Part shown: positions 1 to 11,198 of the stretch, one piece after another
How positions within the stretch are numbered: position 1 is the first letter of the stretch
Layout of the letters: the number at the start of each line of letters is the position of its first letter
NCBI GenBank assembly: GCA_932521035.1
Contig: OW051492.1
Location: forward strand, 9,734,001 to 9,798,000
Direction of reading: 5' to 3'
Length of the DNA: 64,000 nt
DNA from: Oscheius dolichura
Lineage: Eukaryota; Nematoda; Chromadorea; Rhabditida; Rhabditidae
Notes under the pieces: model-generated
The model's input: only the letters and a program-made list of their open reading frames with translations
Databases searched by the model: none
Told to the model about the DNA's origin: nothing
Program-made: the position numbers and the translations under genes

Positions 1-45
1 AATCTACCCCCCGTGAATTGATCGGGTCACGTCTTTTTTGTTATT

Positions 46-3000
46 ATGTCACAGCCGGCCAAGACCGAGTCTGGATGGTTTAGTCGTCTCTTCGGCGGAG
101 GAGGGACTGGTATGTTTTTCTTTAATTTAAAAAATTACAGTACTCCCAATTTTAGCGGGAGCCGACAGCCTGATCAGGGAAGAAAGCCAGTCGTCTTCCT
201 CTTCTTCGGGGTCAAATTCAAATTCCCCATTTTCCGGCTCCGGAATCCAGAAAAAAGTAGACCATGCCAAACATTTAATGAAGAATTTCTCATCACCTAA
301 TAATGGTAAGTATTTTTACCTTTTTTGTATTATAATAAACATCGATTTTTTCCAGGAACACCAAGAAATATTACGGTTAAAACATTGAAAACCCTCGGAT
401 CTCCAGTCTCTATTATACAGAAAACACCTATTGATAAAGTGAGTCGATTAATAGATTTTTTACAGTATTTTTCATATTAAACGGAAGAAATTTGCAGTAT
501 TTGAACAGTAGAAAACCGCGAAATGATCAATAAAAAGTTAAAATTGCTCCAGAACGTCCAAAATTGGCTTTTGTATCGGATTTTCGCTTTTATTTTTGTT
601 TAGAAGTCTAACTGTGGCTTTTCTGGCTGTGGCAATGCAGCACACAGTATAATTTTCTGCTTAAGACCTTCTGTAGATTTGAAAGCCCGCAAAATAGTCG
701 GAAATGGCTCCTTGAACCGTCTAGCCACAGTTAGGCAGCCAATATGGGGTTTTCGCCTATATATTGGTTTAGAAGTCTAACTGTGGCTCTCATGGCTTCG
801 GCATTGTTTCCGACAGGGTTTTATTCCATTTAGGATCTTCTGCAGGTTAAAATAAACTGCGAAATAGTCTGAAACCAGTGAAACGGCGTCCCAGAAGCGT
901 CCAGTCACAGTTAGACAGCCAAGAATGGCTCTTCTACTCAATTTCTGACTTTTCTCTCGAATTTTCAGCGTTTCTGCCGTTCCAACCACAATGTAAATGT
1001 TTATTTAAACGGAAAATGTCCGCTGCAAAAGTTTCGAAACGATATGAAAACCAGTGGCCGCGACTGGCTGCTAGGGTGGCGCCTATGACGTAGTTTAGTA
1101 GCGGGGCGGCGGGAAGCCACGCGGGCTGTCTGCCAGGTGATCGTGTCTAAAGTAAACCGGCTGTTTTTAACGATAAAAAGCGGTCATTTTGACCCCGAAA
1201 ACAAACTGAAAAGGTTTAAAAGTTCAATAACTTCCAGAGAAAACGGCAACATTTGGAAAATGGCACTCCAACCGGACCGGTGGAGGATATCTTCAGCCAG
1301 CGGTCGACTAAACGCTTCTGTGGAACCGCGAATCTCAGTCTCGTCGAGGAACCGGTAAGTGTTTTATTATGTTTTCGTCTCAGGACCTTTTTTAGATCCG
1401 GATTACTGTACCCGAAAGGCTGGACATCACCTGGGCTGGGGATAGACTGACGGACGCGTCTCCCGCTTCTTCTGTCCGCTCTTTACGGAGGTAAGGGACT
1501 AAATTTTAAATTCCCGGGCTCTTTAGCCCTTTAAATTTTTGTTTTTAAAAGTTTTGAGACAATTTTAAAGCCGATATTCTTTCAGCCGACTGAGCGGACA
1601 AGCGAGTACCGCCTCCTCTGGATTGAGCTCCAAAACCCGGGCAATTCTTCAACAATTGGAGCGAGTCCACACCCCGGCGAGGGAATCCCGCCGACTGCCA
1701 ATTGTTCGGGGTCCTACCACGTTTTCGGAGAGATGGACAACCGCGAGTGCTCCCCTGGCAGCTTCTATTCCTACCGGGGCGCCGCCGTTGAGGAAAATCC
1801 GTGTAGGACCGACTGGACCGACCCGGCTACAAATGCTCTCGAACCACATGGGATTCCCGGCTAAAAAGACTTATCTGTAAGTTTTTTTTTAAAAATTCAT
1901 TTTCCGCTCGGCGAGCGTAATTTAGGTGCCCGCGTTGGAGGAAATTCGGAACTCCGATTAAAACTCATTTTTCTCCCTATTTTGCCATTTTGTTTTCTTA
2001 ATTTTTGAACTTACTGTAATCAGCAAAGAATGGCGCGTTTTTTCAGCCTAAATTCAACATTTTTTTCCCATTAATTTATGGAGAAATACAGTATTTTCCC
2101 TTACAGGAAGGATCTCCACAGACCGACGATGAAAGAACGGGATGAGGCGGCAAAAGCGAGAGAAGAAGGAAATCAAAATGGCGGGAATGGCACGGATTTG
2201 AATGGAAGTCGTCTTCATCCAATTTTTGAAATTCCCAATGCGCGGGCTAGCCCGAAGAAGACGACTCCCGAAGCGGAAAGGCGCCACAAGGTCTCCGTCT
2301 TGAAAGGAAAGGATTCTTCTACCGTAATCCGGCCAAAAACGGCTATACATCCAATTTTTTAAAATTATTTCAATTTTTTAGGCACTGACGGTATTTCCCG
2401 GAACGTTTTCAACACGAGAGATCTCGAAGATGACGAGGAGAGGAACCCGCTCCCGGTACCGAAGGCCGTCTCCATGCCGATGTCCACTGTCCCGCAGAAG
2501 GGCTTCCTTGGAGATCTCTCCTTCACTTTTGAGCTGCCCAAGGATCGTTTTGGGACCTGTAACGGGGCAAAGTCGTCCGTAAATACGTCATTTGAACAGC
2601 AAGACAGCTCTGATAACGACGAGAGCGATACCACCGAGTCGACCAGCGGCAAAGTCTCCAGTGTGGTAAGCCGGGTTACTGTATTTTCTCTAATTTTGGA
2701 TATTTTCAGTCTGGCGTGTCGACTAGCTCCAGTCCTATCCCAGATGAACCGAAACAAAAGGCTCCCGAGGAGAAAAAAGTCCCAGAAGTGGTCATCACCG
2801 GCCCCAAGGAAGACGCAAAGCCGTCCTGGGACTGTACAGAATGTTTTGTCAAGAATACGGTACGTCTAGGGTTCTGAAGGGAAAATTGACTATTTCAAAG
2901 GTTTAATTTATTTTATGTTTGGTTTTCAGGGAGATAAAGATAACTGTGCTTGTTGTTCTCATCCAAAAGGCGCGCCAGCAGTAGCCGCGGCCAAAAAGGA

Positions 3001-5727
3001 CCCCAAGCCTTTCCAGCCGATGTTTGGTGGGAATGCTTTCGCTGCCGGACCCACAAGCACAGCGAGTACAGAGAAGTGGAGCTGTTCTGACTGTTTTGTG
3101 GAGAATACTGTAAGTTTTATTTTACTTTTAATGGACTGGTAAGGTACTGGAAGACATAAAGGCTTGGTCCTCGATACTCCGATCCCCAGCACCCGTAAAT
3201 AAAAATATGAATAATAGGTTTAAAAAATCTATTTTCCAGGGAGACAAGTGCGTCTGCTGCGAGACCCCTCGGGGCGGCGGTGGCTCTACTGCTGCTCCTG
3301 CTCAAAAGCAGCTGGTCTCCAACCTGTCCAGTTTCACCTCAACCAAGCCTGTCTCCTTTGGATTCGGCGCAGGACCCGCCGCTACAACTGCTCCAGCCAC
3401 TTCTTCAACCTTCACAGCCGAAGCTCCAAAAGAAATCCCCGCTCCGGCTGCTTCCAAGCCAATCTTTGGTACCGGCGTCAGTTCAACTACCAGCGATAAG
3501 CCAGCCGAAACGGCTTCAACTCCTAAAATTACCTTTGGAATGACCGCCTCGAGCAGTTCTCCGAATCTTTTTGGCTCTGCAACACAAAATGGAGCAGCTA
3601 CAACATCGAAAATCACTTTTGGAGCTCCTCCAGTCGCTCCTGCTCCCGCCCCGGCTGCTGCTCCGGCTAACGAAGAGAGTTGGGACTGTGGGGCTTGTTT
3701 CCTCAAGAGTACGGTAGGTATTTTTGATATTTTTTGCGGTATTTAAGGCAGGGGTGGTCTTTATTAGTTTCCGTTTAATTTAAAGGTTTTTTGAATTGTT
3801 GCAAAGGCGCGAAAATTCCAAAATCAGCCCGAACCTAAAAATTGCGGCTAAAAACCGAAAACCGAGCTAAAATCGTATTTTGGGATCTTTTTTTCTTATT
3901 GTAACTAATTTTTTTGTATTTCAGGGTGACGAATGTGTCGTCTGTGCTACTCCCAGAGCATCCTCCACGGCTGTCGTCGCCGCCAAGAAGGAACTGGTCT
4001 CGAATTTGTCCAACTTTGCTCCAGCAGCTCCTGTGAAGTTCGGATTCGGCGTTTCGTCTACCACTCCTGCTCCTCCCACAAGTTCCGTTGCTCCCGCCAC
4101 GGCTACAAAAACACCGACCTTCGGAATGACGCCCTCGAGCAGTTCTCCATCGCTTTTTGACACCTCGAAGAAAGAAAATGGCGCTCCGACAGCCACAGCG
4201 GCCTCAGCAGCAACAGCCACTGCTCCTACTTCTATCTTCGGCAATTCAACGACAACTAGTCTGTTTGGAAGCACTCCGGCTCCCAGCACGACAACTACGA
4301 CAACTACAGAAGCGCCAAAACTGACCTTCGGAGCGGGAACGGAAGCGCCCAAGCCGCTCTTCGGTTCCTCACCACTTTTCGGATCGAAACCAGCGGACAA
4401 GCCACTTTTTGGGTCAACCGAGGCTCGTAAACCGCCTTTCGAAGATTATGGAGTCCCTAAACCGTTATTCGGAGCCTCTGCCTCGACTTCCACCCCGCCG
4501 AAACCCCTCTTCGGGTCAACAGAAGCTCCCAAGCCGCTCTTTGGCAATCTACAGTCAGCCGAAGCCCCTAAATTGACTTTTGGAGCACCCACAGCACCAG
4601 CAGGCTCTGGAGAAGCACCTAAGATCAGTTTCGGAGCTCCTGCTGCCAGTTCGGAGGCTCCTAAGCCACTTTTCGGCAGTACTCCCGCCCCGGGAAGTCT
4701 CTTCGGTCAATCCGCTGCCGCCCCAAGTCCTTTCGCCGGCTTTGGAACTACTCCAGCACCTACAGTACCAGCTTTTGGATCTAAAACATCTGCATCAGGT
4801 AGAAATTGACCTTTTCTATCTTAAAACTGTTTTTTTTTCAGCTTTTGGATCGACTTCTGACCAGCCATCCGCAAAGAAGCCAATGTTTGGCGGGTTCAAC
4901 AATGCGGCGCCTGCCAGTAGTGGATTCGGCGGCTCTTCTTCCAATCTGTTCGGTCAGAGGTACAATTTTCCCTCTTTTCTGGTCCTAAACAGAAGTTGTT
5001 ACAGTAATCCTTCTGCTCCCGCGCCATCCAGTGGCTTTAATTTTGGCGCACCGTCGGCGGCTCCCGCTTTTGGCGCCCCTGCCCCTTCGCTGACGACCAG
5101 CGCCTCTGCAGGATCACTTTTTGCTCCTACTGGTGATGCTCCATCGTAAGTTTCCTATTATTTAGACCTTTAAATGAAACATTTTCAGGGGCTTTAATTT
5201 TGGCGCCGCTGCCCCACAACAGGGCAATCAGCCCTTCGTTTTTGGACAGCAGACAACATCGCCCTTTGGTTCAGCTCCCGGTATGTTTAATTTCTATATT
5301 ATTCACCTTTACCGATTAAAACTACTGGATGTTTTGGTTAAAATAGCGTGTCGTTGTGAAAGCGCGCGCTGTACCCGCGCTCCATTCTGACAGCCTGCCA
5401 GACGGCGTTTCCTTCATTTTTTTCCATTTTTTTAAATTTATTTTTTTTCTATTTTCTTTCTCTACAGTAATCTCCACACTGTAAAGATCATAGAAATAAA
5501 GAAAAAAAAATCATAAAAATGGTAATTATAGCGATTTGGTGCGATTTTAGAATGGAGCAGGGTTACAGCGCGCCCTGAAGACCCTACCGTACTAATATCT
5601 TCCATTTTCAGCTCCCGGTGGTGGTGCCTTTGCCTACAATGCCACGACGTCCTCTGCCGGAGCTTCTCACTCCGGCGCCGCCAGGAAGATCGCCCAAGCT
5701 CGGCGGCGAATGCCCGGACGACGGTAG
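46..5727 (+). CDS. npp-7: Nup153-like FG nucleoporin with three RanBP2 zinc fingers
   Basis: Nuclear-basket nucleoporin of the Nup153 family (NPP-7 in C. elegans), a Ran- and karyopherin-binding pore component. Sixteen exons can be joined: 46-109, 156-305, 356-438, 1238-1354, 1396-1490, 1586-1876, 2107-2323, 2382-2665, 2710-2859, 2930-3109, 3240-3713, 3925-4798, 4842-4959, 5005-5145, 5189-5280, 5612-5727, giving about 1150 residues. An N-terminal GWFSRLFG is followed near residue 190 by AILQQLERVHTPARESRRLP, matching the conserved Nup153 motif. Zinc fingers WDCTECFVKNTGDKDNCACC, WSCSDCFVENTGDKCVCC and WDCGACFLKSTGDECVVC lie near 470, 530 and 695. Then come many FG, LFG and TFG repeats and a basic end RKIAQARRRMPGRR. 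The junction of exons 7 and 8 does not keep phase with the best splice sites, so that intron is uncertain. Intron 3 carries two family C elements and the last intron a family B element. Family call is firm. Confidence 0.93.
600..741. mobile_element. Family C inverted-repeat element, copy 1 (intron 3 of the nucleoporin)
   Basis: The left end reads GTCTAACTGTGGC and the right end GCCACAGTTAGGC, about 140 bases apart. It sits just upstream of a second element of the same kind. No protein is encoded, so it looks like a MITE. The rest of this 799-base intron shows nothing else. Confidence 0.6.
771..924. mobile_element. Family C inverted-repeat element, copy 2
   Basis: The ends are GTCTAACTGTGGC and GTCACAGTTAGAC. 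The interior can be aligned loosely with copy 1: both hold a CTTCTG-AG-TT-AAA stretch and a GCAAAATAGTC or GCGAAATAGTC word. Two tandem copies in one intron show the true element length, about 145-155 bases. Confidence 0.6.
5360..5577. mobile_element. Family B inverted-repeat element (last intron of the nucleoporin)
   Basis: The left end AGCGCGCGCTGTACCCGCGC and the right end TAGAATGGAGCAGGGTTACAGCGCGCC are inverted copies of one another. The AT-rich middle has TTTTCTATTTTC, a TACAGTAATCTCCACA segment and runs of A. It is noncoding and about 218 bases long. It fills most of the last intron. Confidence 0.75.
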
Positions 5728-6662
5728 CCCTGCCCTGCCGGCCCATTTCCACATTTCCCCGGTATACTGTAGTTTTTAATCTTCATATTTTTGTAAATTA
5801 GTGTTCTCTCTGTATGTGTGTGTGTTTCCCGGGTTTTTTCTTCAGCGTGTGTGTGAAAGTGTGAGACGTGACAAAAAAAACTTTTCTGACTTGCCCCATG
5901 ATGCTCCCGCCCCCCAAGAATCCCCTCGATACCGGCTAAAAACTGTTTTTCATTCCACATTTCAAAAGTTCCCGGCTAATTTTTTTAACCTGTTGTTACC
6001 GTAATCTCATAGCTACTCCCCATTCAATTCTACAGTAATCCCCCTTTTTTGCTCAAGCTAGTCCTAAATCTTCTTCTTCTTCTTCTTCATATGCCCATAA
6101 TCATCCCCCCGGCCCTAAATTAAAGGACTAGCTGGTTCCCGCACAGAAAACTTTCTTCCCCCAACCCGAATTGTTCCGGTTTGACAGCGAATCATATTAA
6201 TCTTTTTTATATATTATTAGATTAAAAAAGAAGTTGTTGTTGTGTTGTTCGTTTAGAGACCCCCGTCGTTATTCCCCCACTGTTATCCCCCTAGAGACCT
6301 CCCCCCGCCCCCATTGTTGAGAGTGAGAGACTGTGACCCTGCCCCCTGTACCCTCCCTCTTTTGGTTGTTACGACGTTGGTTAATTCAATTGTGATTTTC
6401 TCCCCCTTAAAATTCAGTGAGTAGTGTATCCCCTCCCTGCCCCTTCATTTGTCGTTATTATATAAAGAATAAGAGAGAGAGAGAATGGAAAAAAAGAAGT
6501 CTCGGTTATCCCCGCCCGTAAAATTAATCATAAACAGTTCTTTTACACTTGTTTTTCTTAATTTCTAGGGAGGGAAGGAGAATTTTGGGTAGGGAATATG
6601 GTAAAGAAGGATGAAATTCGAATTCTGGAGTGGAAAAGGTGAAAAAGTGGGTGTAACCGAAA
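5728..6662. other. 3' flank of the nucleoporin gene
   Basis: No coding signal follows the TAG stop. The stretch has pyrimidine- and C-rich runs, a CTT microsatellite near 6070-6088, and TATATTATTAGATTAAAAAAG near 6210. It probably includes the 3' UTR; no single poly(A) signal stands out. Confidence 0.5.
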
Positions 6663-6838
6663 CGTTGGCCGTCAGCGAAGGGACAGGGGCGCCAAAAGCG
6701 GGAGCCGCCGACGGTGCGCCGAAATTAAAGCCACTGGATGGCGCGGGAGCAGAAGGATTACTGTAAAAACTTCTGTTTAGGACCAGAAAAGCGGGAAAAT
6801 TGTACCTCTGACCGAAGAGATTGGAAGAAAGAAGATTT
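6663..6838 (-). pseudogene. Inverted partial duplicate of the nucleoporin 3' region
   Basis: Read on the minus strand this stretch repeats about 170 bases of the nucleoporin at about 4930-5100. It encodes the same SSNLFGQ segment, the same short intron (GTACAATTTTCCC...TTACAG) and NPSAPAPSSGFNFGAPSAAP. Because the intron is retained, the copy arose at DNA level and not by retrotransposition. It has diverged by a modest number of bases (for example PSLTAN in place of PSLTTS). It has no start or gene context and ends soon after, so it is a fragment. Confidence 0.85.
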
Positions 6839-6991
6839 CCCGTTGTCATCAGAATAGGGGCCGGGCCATGGGAGAATATGGCTTTTGAAAACTTTAGGCT
6901 AGAGTTTTTTTTGTCAATAGAGCAGCAGGTGACCTCTGTTATTGATTTTACATCAGATTTTGCGGGCGATCCTTCTTCCTCACCTGGTGAG

Positions 6992-7047
6992 CTCACCAAA
7001 TCTAGAAAAACTCACCAAATCTAGAAAAACTCACCAAATCTAGAAAA
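6992..7047. repeat. Three tandem copies of a 19-base unit
   Basis: The unit CTCACCAAATCTAGAAAAA occurs three times head to tail with no mismatch until the last base or so. It lies just past the inverted nucleoporin fragment and may mark the breakpoint of that rearrangement. Confidence 0.9.
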
Positions 7048-8233
7048 TCAAATTTCTTTGATTTTGATGATACTTCATCTTATTTCTATTATTTCTCGAT
7101 CGTGCTTTTAGCTTTTTTGATACTTTCAACTAGTAACAATATCTAGAGATCACGGGGAATCCGATGCCGTAACTTTTATTCCATGACGATGAATGGCAGA
7201 AAAGTTATAAGCAAAAGTATGACAAAAGTGAATTTTTTCAAATGCAAAAAATCAAACTTGCAACATATCCACTAGGTTCTTATAAGTCGCTGCTACTGTT
7301 CGATAGTAGATATTATCTATTTCTTATATTTTTATGATTACTATTTATATATTTCCGGGTCAGAAAAATGTGGGGAAGAAGATGTGCTATGCTATAAAGC
7401 TTGAGATGTAAGAGAACTAAAGATATTTTTATAAAATGAGTTGTATATCTTACTTGTGATATTGATCTCTCAAATCAATTCATGTGTTCTTATTTCTAAT
7501 ATTTTCGATGTTTATCATGTTTAAATAAGCCTAGGATTATACTAGAACAAAAATGTACGCTATAATTACTATGATAGCAACAAATTACGCAGCCGTAGCA
7601 CTCAATACATAGCTTTTCATCTACGTCTTATCTTTATATCACTTATTACTATTATTTTTATATACTTCTAGGTCAGAAAAATATGGAGAAGAAGATAGCA
7701 TAGGCTATACAGCTTGAGATAAAGGATAACTGAAGTAATATTTGTAAATCGATTCGGATCCCTTGCGCTTTTAGTGCTCCTCTCAAATTAATTAGTGTGA
7801 TGTTATTTAGACTGTTTTCAATGTTTTTATGATTGAAGGAGGCTTGAACTTGATCGTGAACATAATGGAAAGCTAGAAGAATATCCAGAGAAAAATTTTT
7901 GAAGTTTGCATTGTATGAAATTCGTTTTTCTTTGTAAAAGCGTTATTTCTTTATATTATTTAGTATATTTCCCTCGTCTAGCACAATTGGATGAAAGGCC
8001 CTCAACTTCTCCGGCATATCATGACAAGTAGGCGGATCCGGTTGCGGTAACGAACCATACGTGATATAAAAAGAGAAATAATGGAGATCTGGCAGTCGTT
8101 TGGCAGCTAGGCACTGAAATGAACAACCTCTCTCGTGAGGGAGAACGTTGGCCAGAATTTACTGCCCATCTGGGAACATGAGAAAGAAAGGCGATAGAAT
8201 GCAAAAGTGATCCTATTAATTTATGATATTTAT
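7048..8233. repeat. AT-rich intergenic stretch with an imperfect direct duplication
   Basis: No gene is supported. A segment at about 7345-7440 (GGGTCAGAAAAATGTGG, then GAAGAAGAT and CTTGAGAT) recurs at about 7665-7755 (AGGTCAGAAAAATATGG, GAAGAAGAT, CTTGAGAT). The sequence before each copy is also loosely alike, so a unit near 315 bases seems to have been duplicated and has drifted. Confidence 0.6.
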
Positions 8234-9032
8234 TTAAACTGAATCTTCACATGGTCCTACGAGAGTTATGGCCACTTTGGATAAATTATCATGGAGGCGT
8301 AGATGGTAGGTCTCCTTTTTATCGTACACTAAACCACAGTTAATAATTTAGTTCTGCAACAAAACTTACAATAATACCAATGCTCTATGTCATATTGTAC
8401 GCAAACTTCGTTATCCAATCTTCTCTCTCCTTTCGAGAGCACTTTCCACAATTGAAAGAAGTTCCTGGACGTATACTTCCGCGTACTTCCTGTACCCTCA
8501 AAATGCCATCTACCAATAGAAAGATTTCCATTCGCTAAATTCTAAACAAAATTGCGTAAAGATATAATACAAACTGTTAGACAATTCCGCAGCATTGCAA
8601 GTGTCATTGCATTAGCCATCAGTTTAATATCGTAAATGTTGAATTTTAAAATTTCTACCAATGGTAGATCAACTATATCCATAATCTCCAATTCTTTTAT
8701 CTATAAAGCTCTTACACATCTTCCTCTAAATTTACCTGCTTCATCAAACATTTATCAAGAAGTATTCCATTGCTTGGACTCATTTTAATATCAAGCGCCT
8801 TTAACTTTATATTCTGAAAAGGATAAAGGTAATTATAAATGGACAAGAAACCTGGGCAAAGGTAGCAAACGCTATCGGTGTACAAGATATTTTATGACAC
8901 ATCATCTTATGAGCAAACAGCCTGCCGCTTCCAAAAGTAGATGTCAATAAAGAAATTATCGTATCAGACAAATCCTGAAGCAAACGATCATATAAAGAAG
9001 AGTTCACCCACATAAACATATAGAATTTCCAT
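8234..9032 (-). CDS. Unrecognised spliced protein of about 220 residues
   Basis: Five exons join in phase on the minus strand: 9032-8852, 8813-8736, 8700-8575, 8541-8370, 8328-8234. The product would start MFMWVNSSLYDRLLQDL (the first in-frame ATG after a TTACAG acceptor) and end HDNLSKVAITLVGPCEDSV, with AATAAA on the minus strand overlapping the stop at 8229-8234. The middle holds IMDIVDLPLVEILKFNIYDI and GRWHFEGTGSTRKY. I see no signal peptide, membrane segment or known catalytic motif, and do not recognise the family. The general look recalls lineage-expanded nematode genes, but that is only an impression. The 5' exon overlaps the last exon of the upstream GTF3C3 model in another frame, so the boundary between the two is uncertain. 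Confidence 0.55.
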
Positions 9033-11190
9033 CTGTAATTCGAATATTGAGTCTGAGAAATTGTCAACTACCTCCTGGTGATTCAAATAAATTGTTTTCA
9101 TCTGAATGACAAGTAAAATAAGAATAGAAAAACATACATGCAAAAATAGTGTTTCTCGATTAACTTGAAATCTCCTTCCTTTCGTTCTTACATATTTCAT
9201 ATTCCTATTTACCACCTGGCAGCTGAGAAGCAAAGACCACGCGTCGTTACTATCAAGCTGAAAACACTTTGAAATAGCCATAGAGCCTACATCTTCTGCG
9301 ATACTGTTCATCACATGAATAGGCAGATCCACTAACCCCCGCGCTAACACAAAATCATCTCTCGAAATAGTGGGAACCTGAACTTCTTTTATTAAAAAAA
9401 AATAGCATAAAATTGAGCATGCCGTTGTAGTGGGAACAAAACAGTATTCTCCAATTATTAATAAAGCCAGCTGGACATTTCCGGATTTTAACTGAACATC
9501 TGCTATATTTTTATGGGCATCAACACTTGGCAATAACTAAAATATGTATATTTAAAATAAGTTTGATTTACTATAAAGCAAGTGAAATAAAAACTCACTG
9601 ATAGATATTTGGCAAGCGTATTTGCTGCCTCTTCAGTAAATTTCAAAGTCTACATTTATCGGTCAAAACTACAATTTTATAAAAATTATTACCAATAGAG
9701 TATTTGCATAAATTAAATGAAGTTCGGCGCAATTATTGAATAATGGGTAAGGTAGAAAAAACTCGATTATATTCTAAAAAATACGATTGCTATAATTAGA
9801 ACAGACCTACTTTGCAAGCTAAATAATCTGCACCATTGTAACAAGCCTTCATAGCTTCCAAAATTGTGAGCTCTAATTTTGGATCGCTGAGAACTCTTTC
9901 TAGCATAATTTTCTTTAGAGATTCAGCAAAATCTTTCCTTCTCATTCCAAGGAAGCATACAACTAGCTGAGCTAGCATAACTGACGGGAATTCGTCTTTC
10001 ACAACGAACTGGACGCCTTCCGGAGGTGGATAAGGACGCACAAAATAAACTCCACCAATAAAGAGCACCTAAACTGCAACATAGAAAACAGCAACGAATA
10101 AATGTTACCTCAACTGCTGACTGTTTTTCCATTTCTCCATTAGTATGGATTATCCTTATTCCATTTACAACGGCCAAAATAGATCGGCTGGCTTGTAATT
10201 ACCGTCCTTTGTCTAGTAACACACCTGAAGGAAATAATAAAAACAGAAAAACAGTATGAAAACCTATAAGTTTTTCATGTTGAGATGATGCATCTTTGCC
10301 AAATTCAGCGCTTCTTGTGATAACTGTTTCCATACAGATAATGACTTTATCTTCGTCCTTTAATTCAAGAAAATAACTAGCCACCTGAGTTTGAAAGCTA
10401 ATATGAGATGAAAAAATAAAGCTGACTTTGTAAATATTATCCTGAAGCCACTGAAAGCTGATTTCATTGTTGATGTTATGTACTTGTTGCATTGCTTGTA
10501 GTCGCATTCTCATAGCAAGTGGATGTAATCCAAGAATATCTAATGCATGAATGTGTTTCTCATAATATTCAAATTTTCCAATGTCTATTTTAACAGCTAA
10601 ATCGATGATTAGAACCGCCTAGAAAATAGTAAAAACCTCGCCCATAACACGCAGCAGCTTCATCCATTAAACCGAGCCGTGTGGACAAATCTCCCCAATG
10701 AACGTATATCTCGGCAGGGGTTTCTGGATTCAAATGAGCAGCAGCCATACCATATCTGAATAATACAATAATACAATAATTTTTTAAATAACAAACTGTA
10801 AACTTTTGACTTTATCTCCAGACTTTGTATATATGTCAGAGATTTGTTGATAAGCTGCTGCATTTCGGGGATCTGTTCGAATAACCTATAAGAATATTAT
10901 AGTAGATTATTGAAGAGACTTACTTCTAGAAGAAGAGCCAACGCTTGGCGAATATTTCCCCGAGCACATTCTGTATTAACTAGCCCTAGGAGCTTCACTG
11001 TTTTTTTCACCTTTCTTGCAGACATTTTGTGGCTAACTGAAAATAAGCTTATATACACGTTCACAGATCCAGAATTAACAGTAAAGCAATACATAAAACA
11101 TTATATACAAACCTGTAGGAGCAAAGCTGAAGTTTCAGAATTAATTAGTGTTTTTTCTTCCATCTCTGTTCCAGGATTTGGAAAAGCCAT
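8988..11190 (-). CDS. TFIIIC subunit of the GTF3C3/TFC4 type (TPR protein), C end apparently short
   Basis: This is the TPR subunit of TFIIIC, which binds the A box of tRNA-type promoters and helps recruit TFIIIB for RNA polymerase III. Exons: 11190-11109, 11036-10924, 10885-10797, 10755-10637, 10596-10427, 10384-10264, 10191-10109, 10068-9811, 9773-9693, 9649-9599, 9536-9438, 9377-9138, 9101-8988. They keep one frame throughout. The start follows a TTTTTAG acceptor. Residues GDKVKSLQYGMAAAHLNP and CYGRAVKIDIGKFEYYEKHI line up without gaps with what I recall of human GTF3C3, as does LDSNDAWSLLL farther on. The match fades after about residue 430 of some 540, while the human protein has about 886, so the C-terminal repeats are missing or lie in exons I could not find. 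Family firm; 3' structure weak. Confidence 0.8.
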
Positions 11191-11198
11191 TGCCTCCT

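Noticed and set aside
2365-4400. Long minus-strand frames across the nucleoporin
   Set aside because: They are antisense shadows of FG-repeat exons with strong composition bias.
10192-10240. In-frame TAA in GTF3C3 suggesting a pseudogene
   Set aside because: Using the acceptor AATTACAAG (exon from 10191) removes the stop and keeps phase.
10619-10637. Apparent 18-19 base intron in GTF3C3
   Set aside because: A later acceptor (ATCGATTTAG, exon from 10596) gives a normal 40-base intron and a gapless match to the TPR protein.
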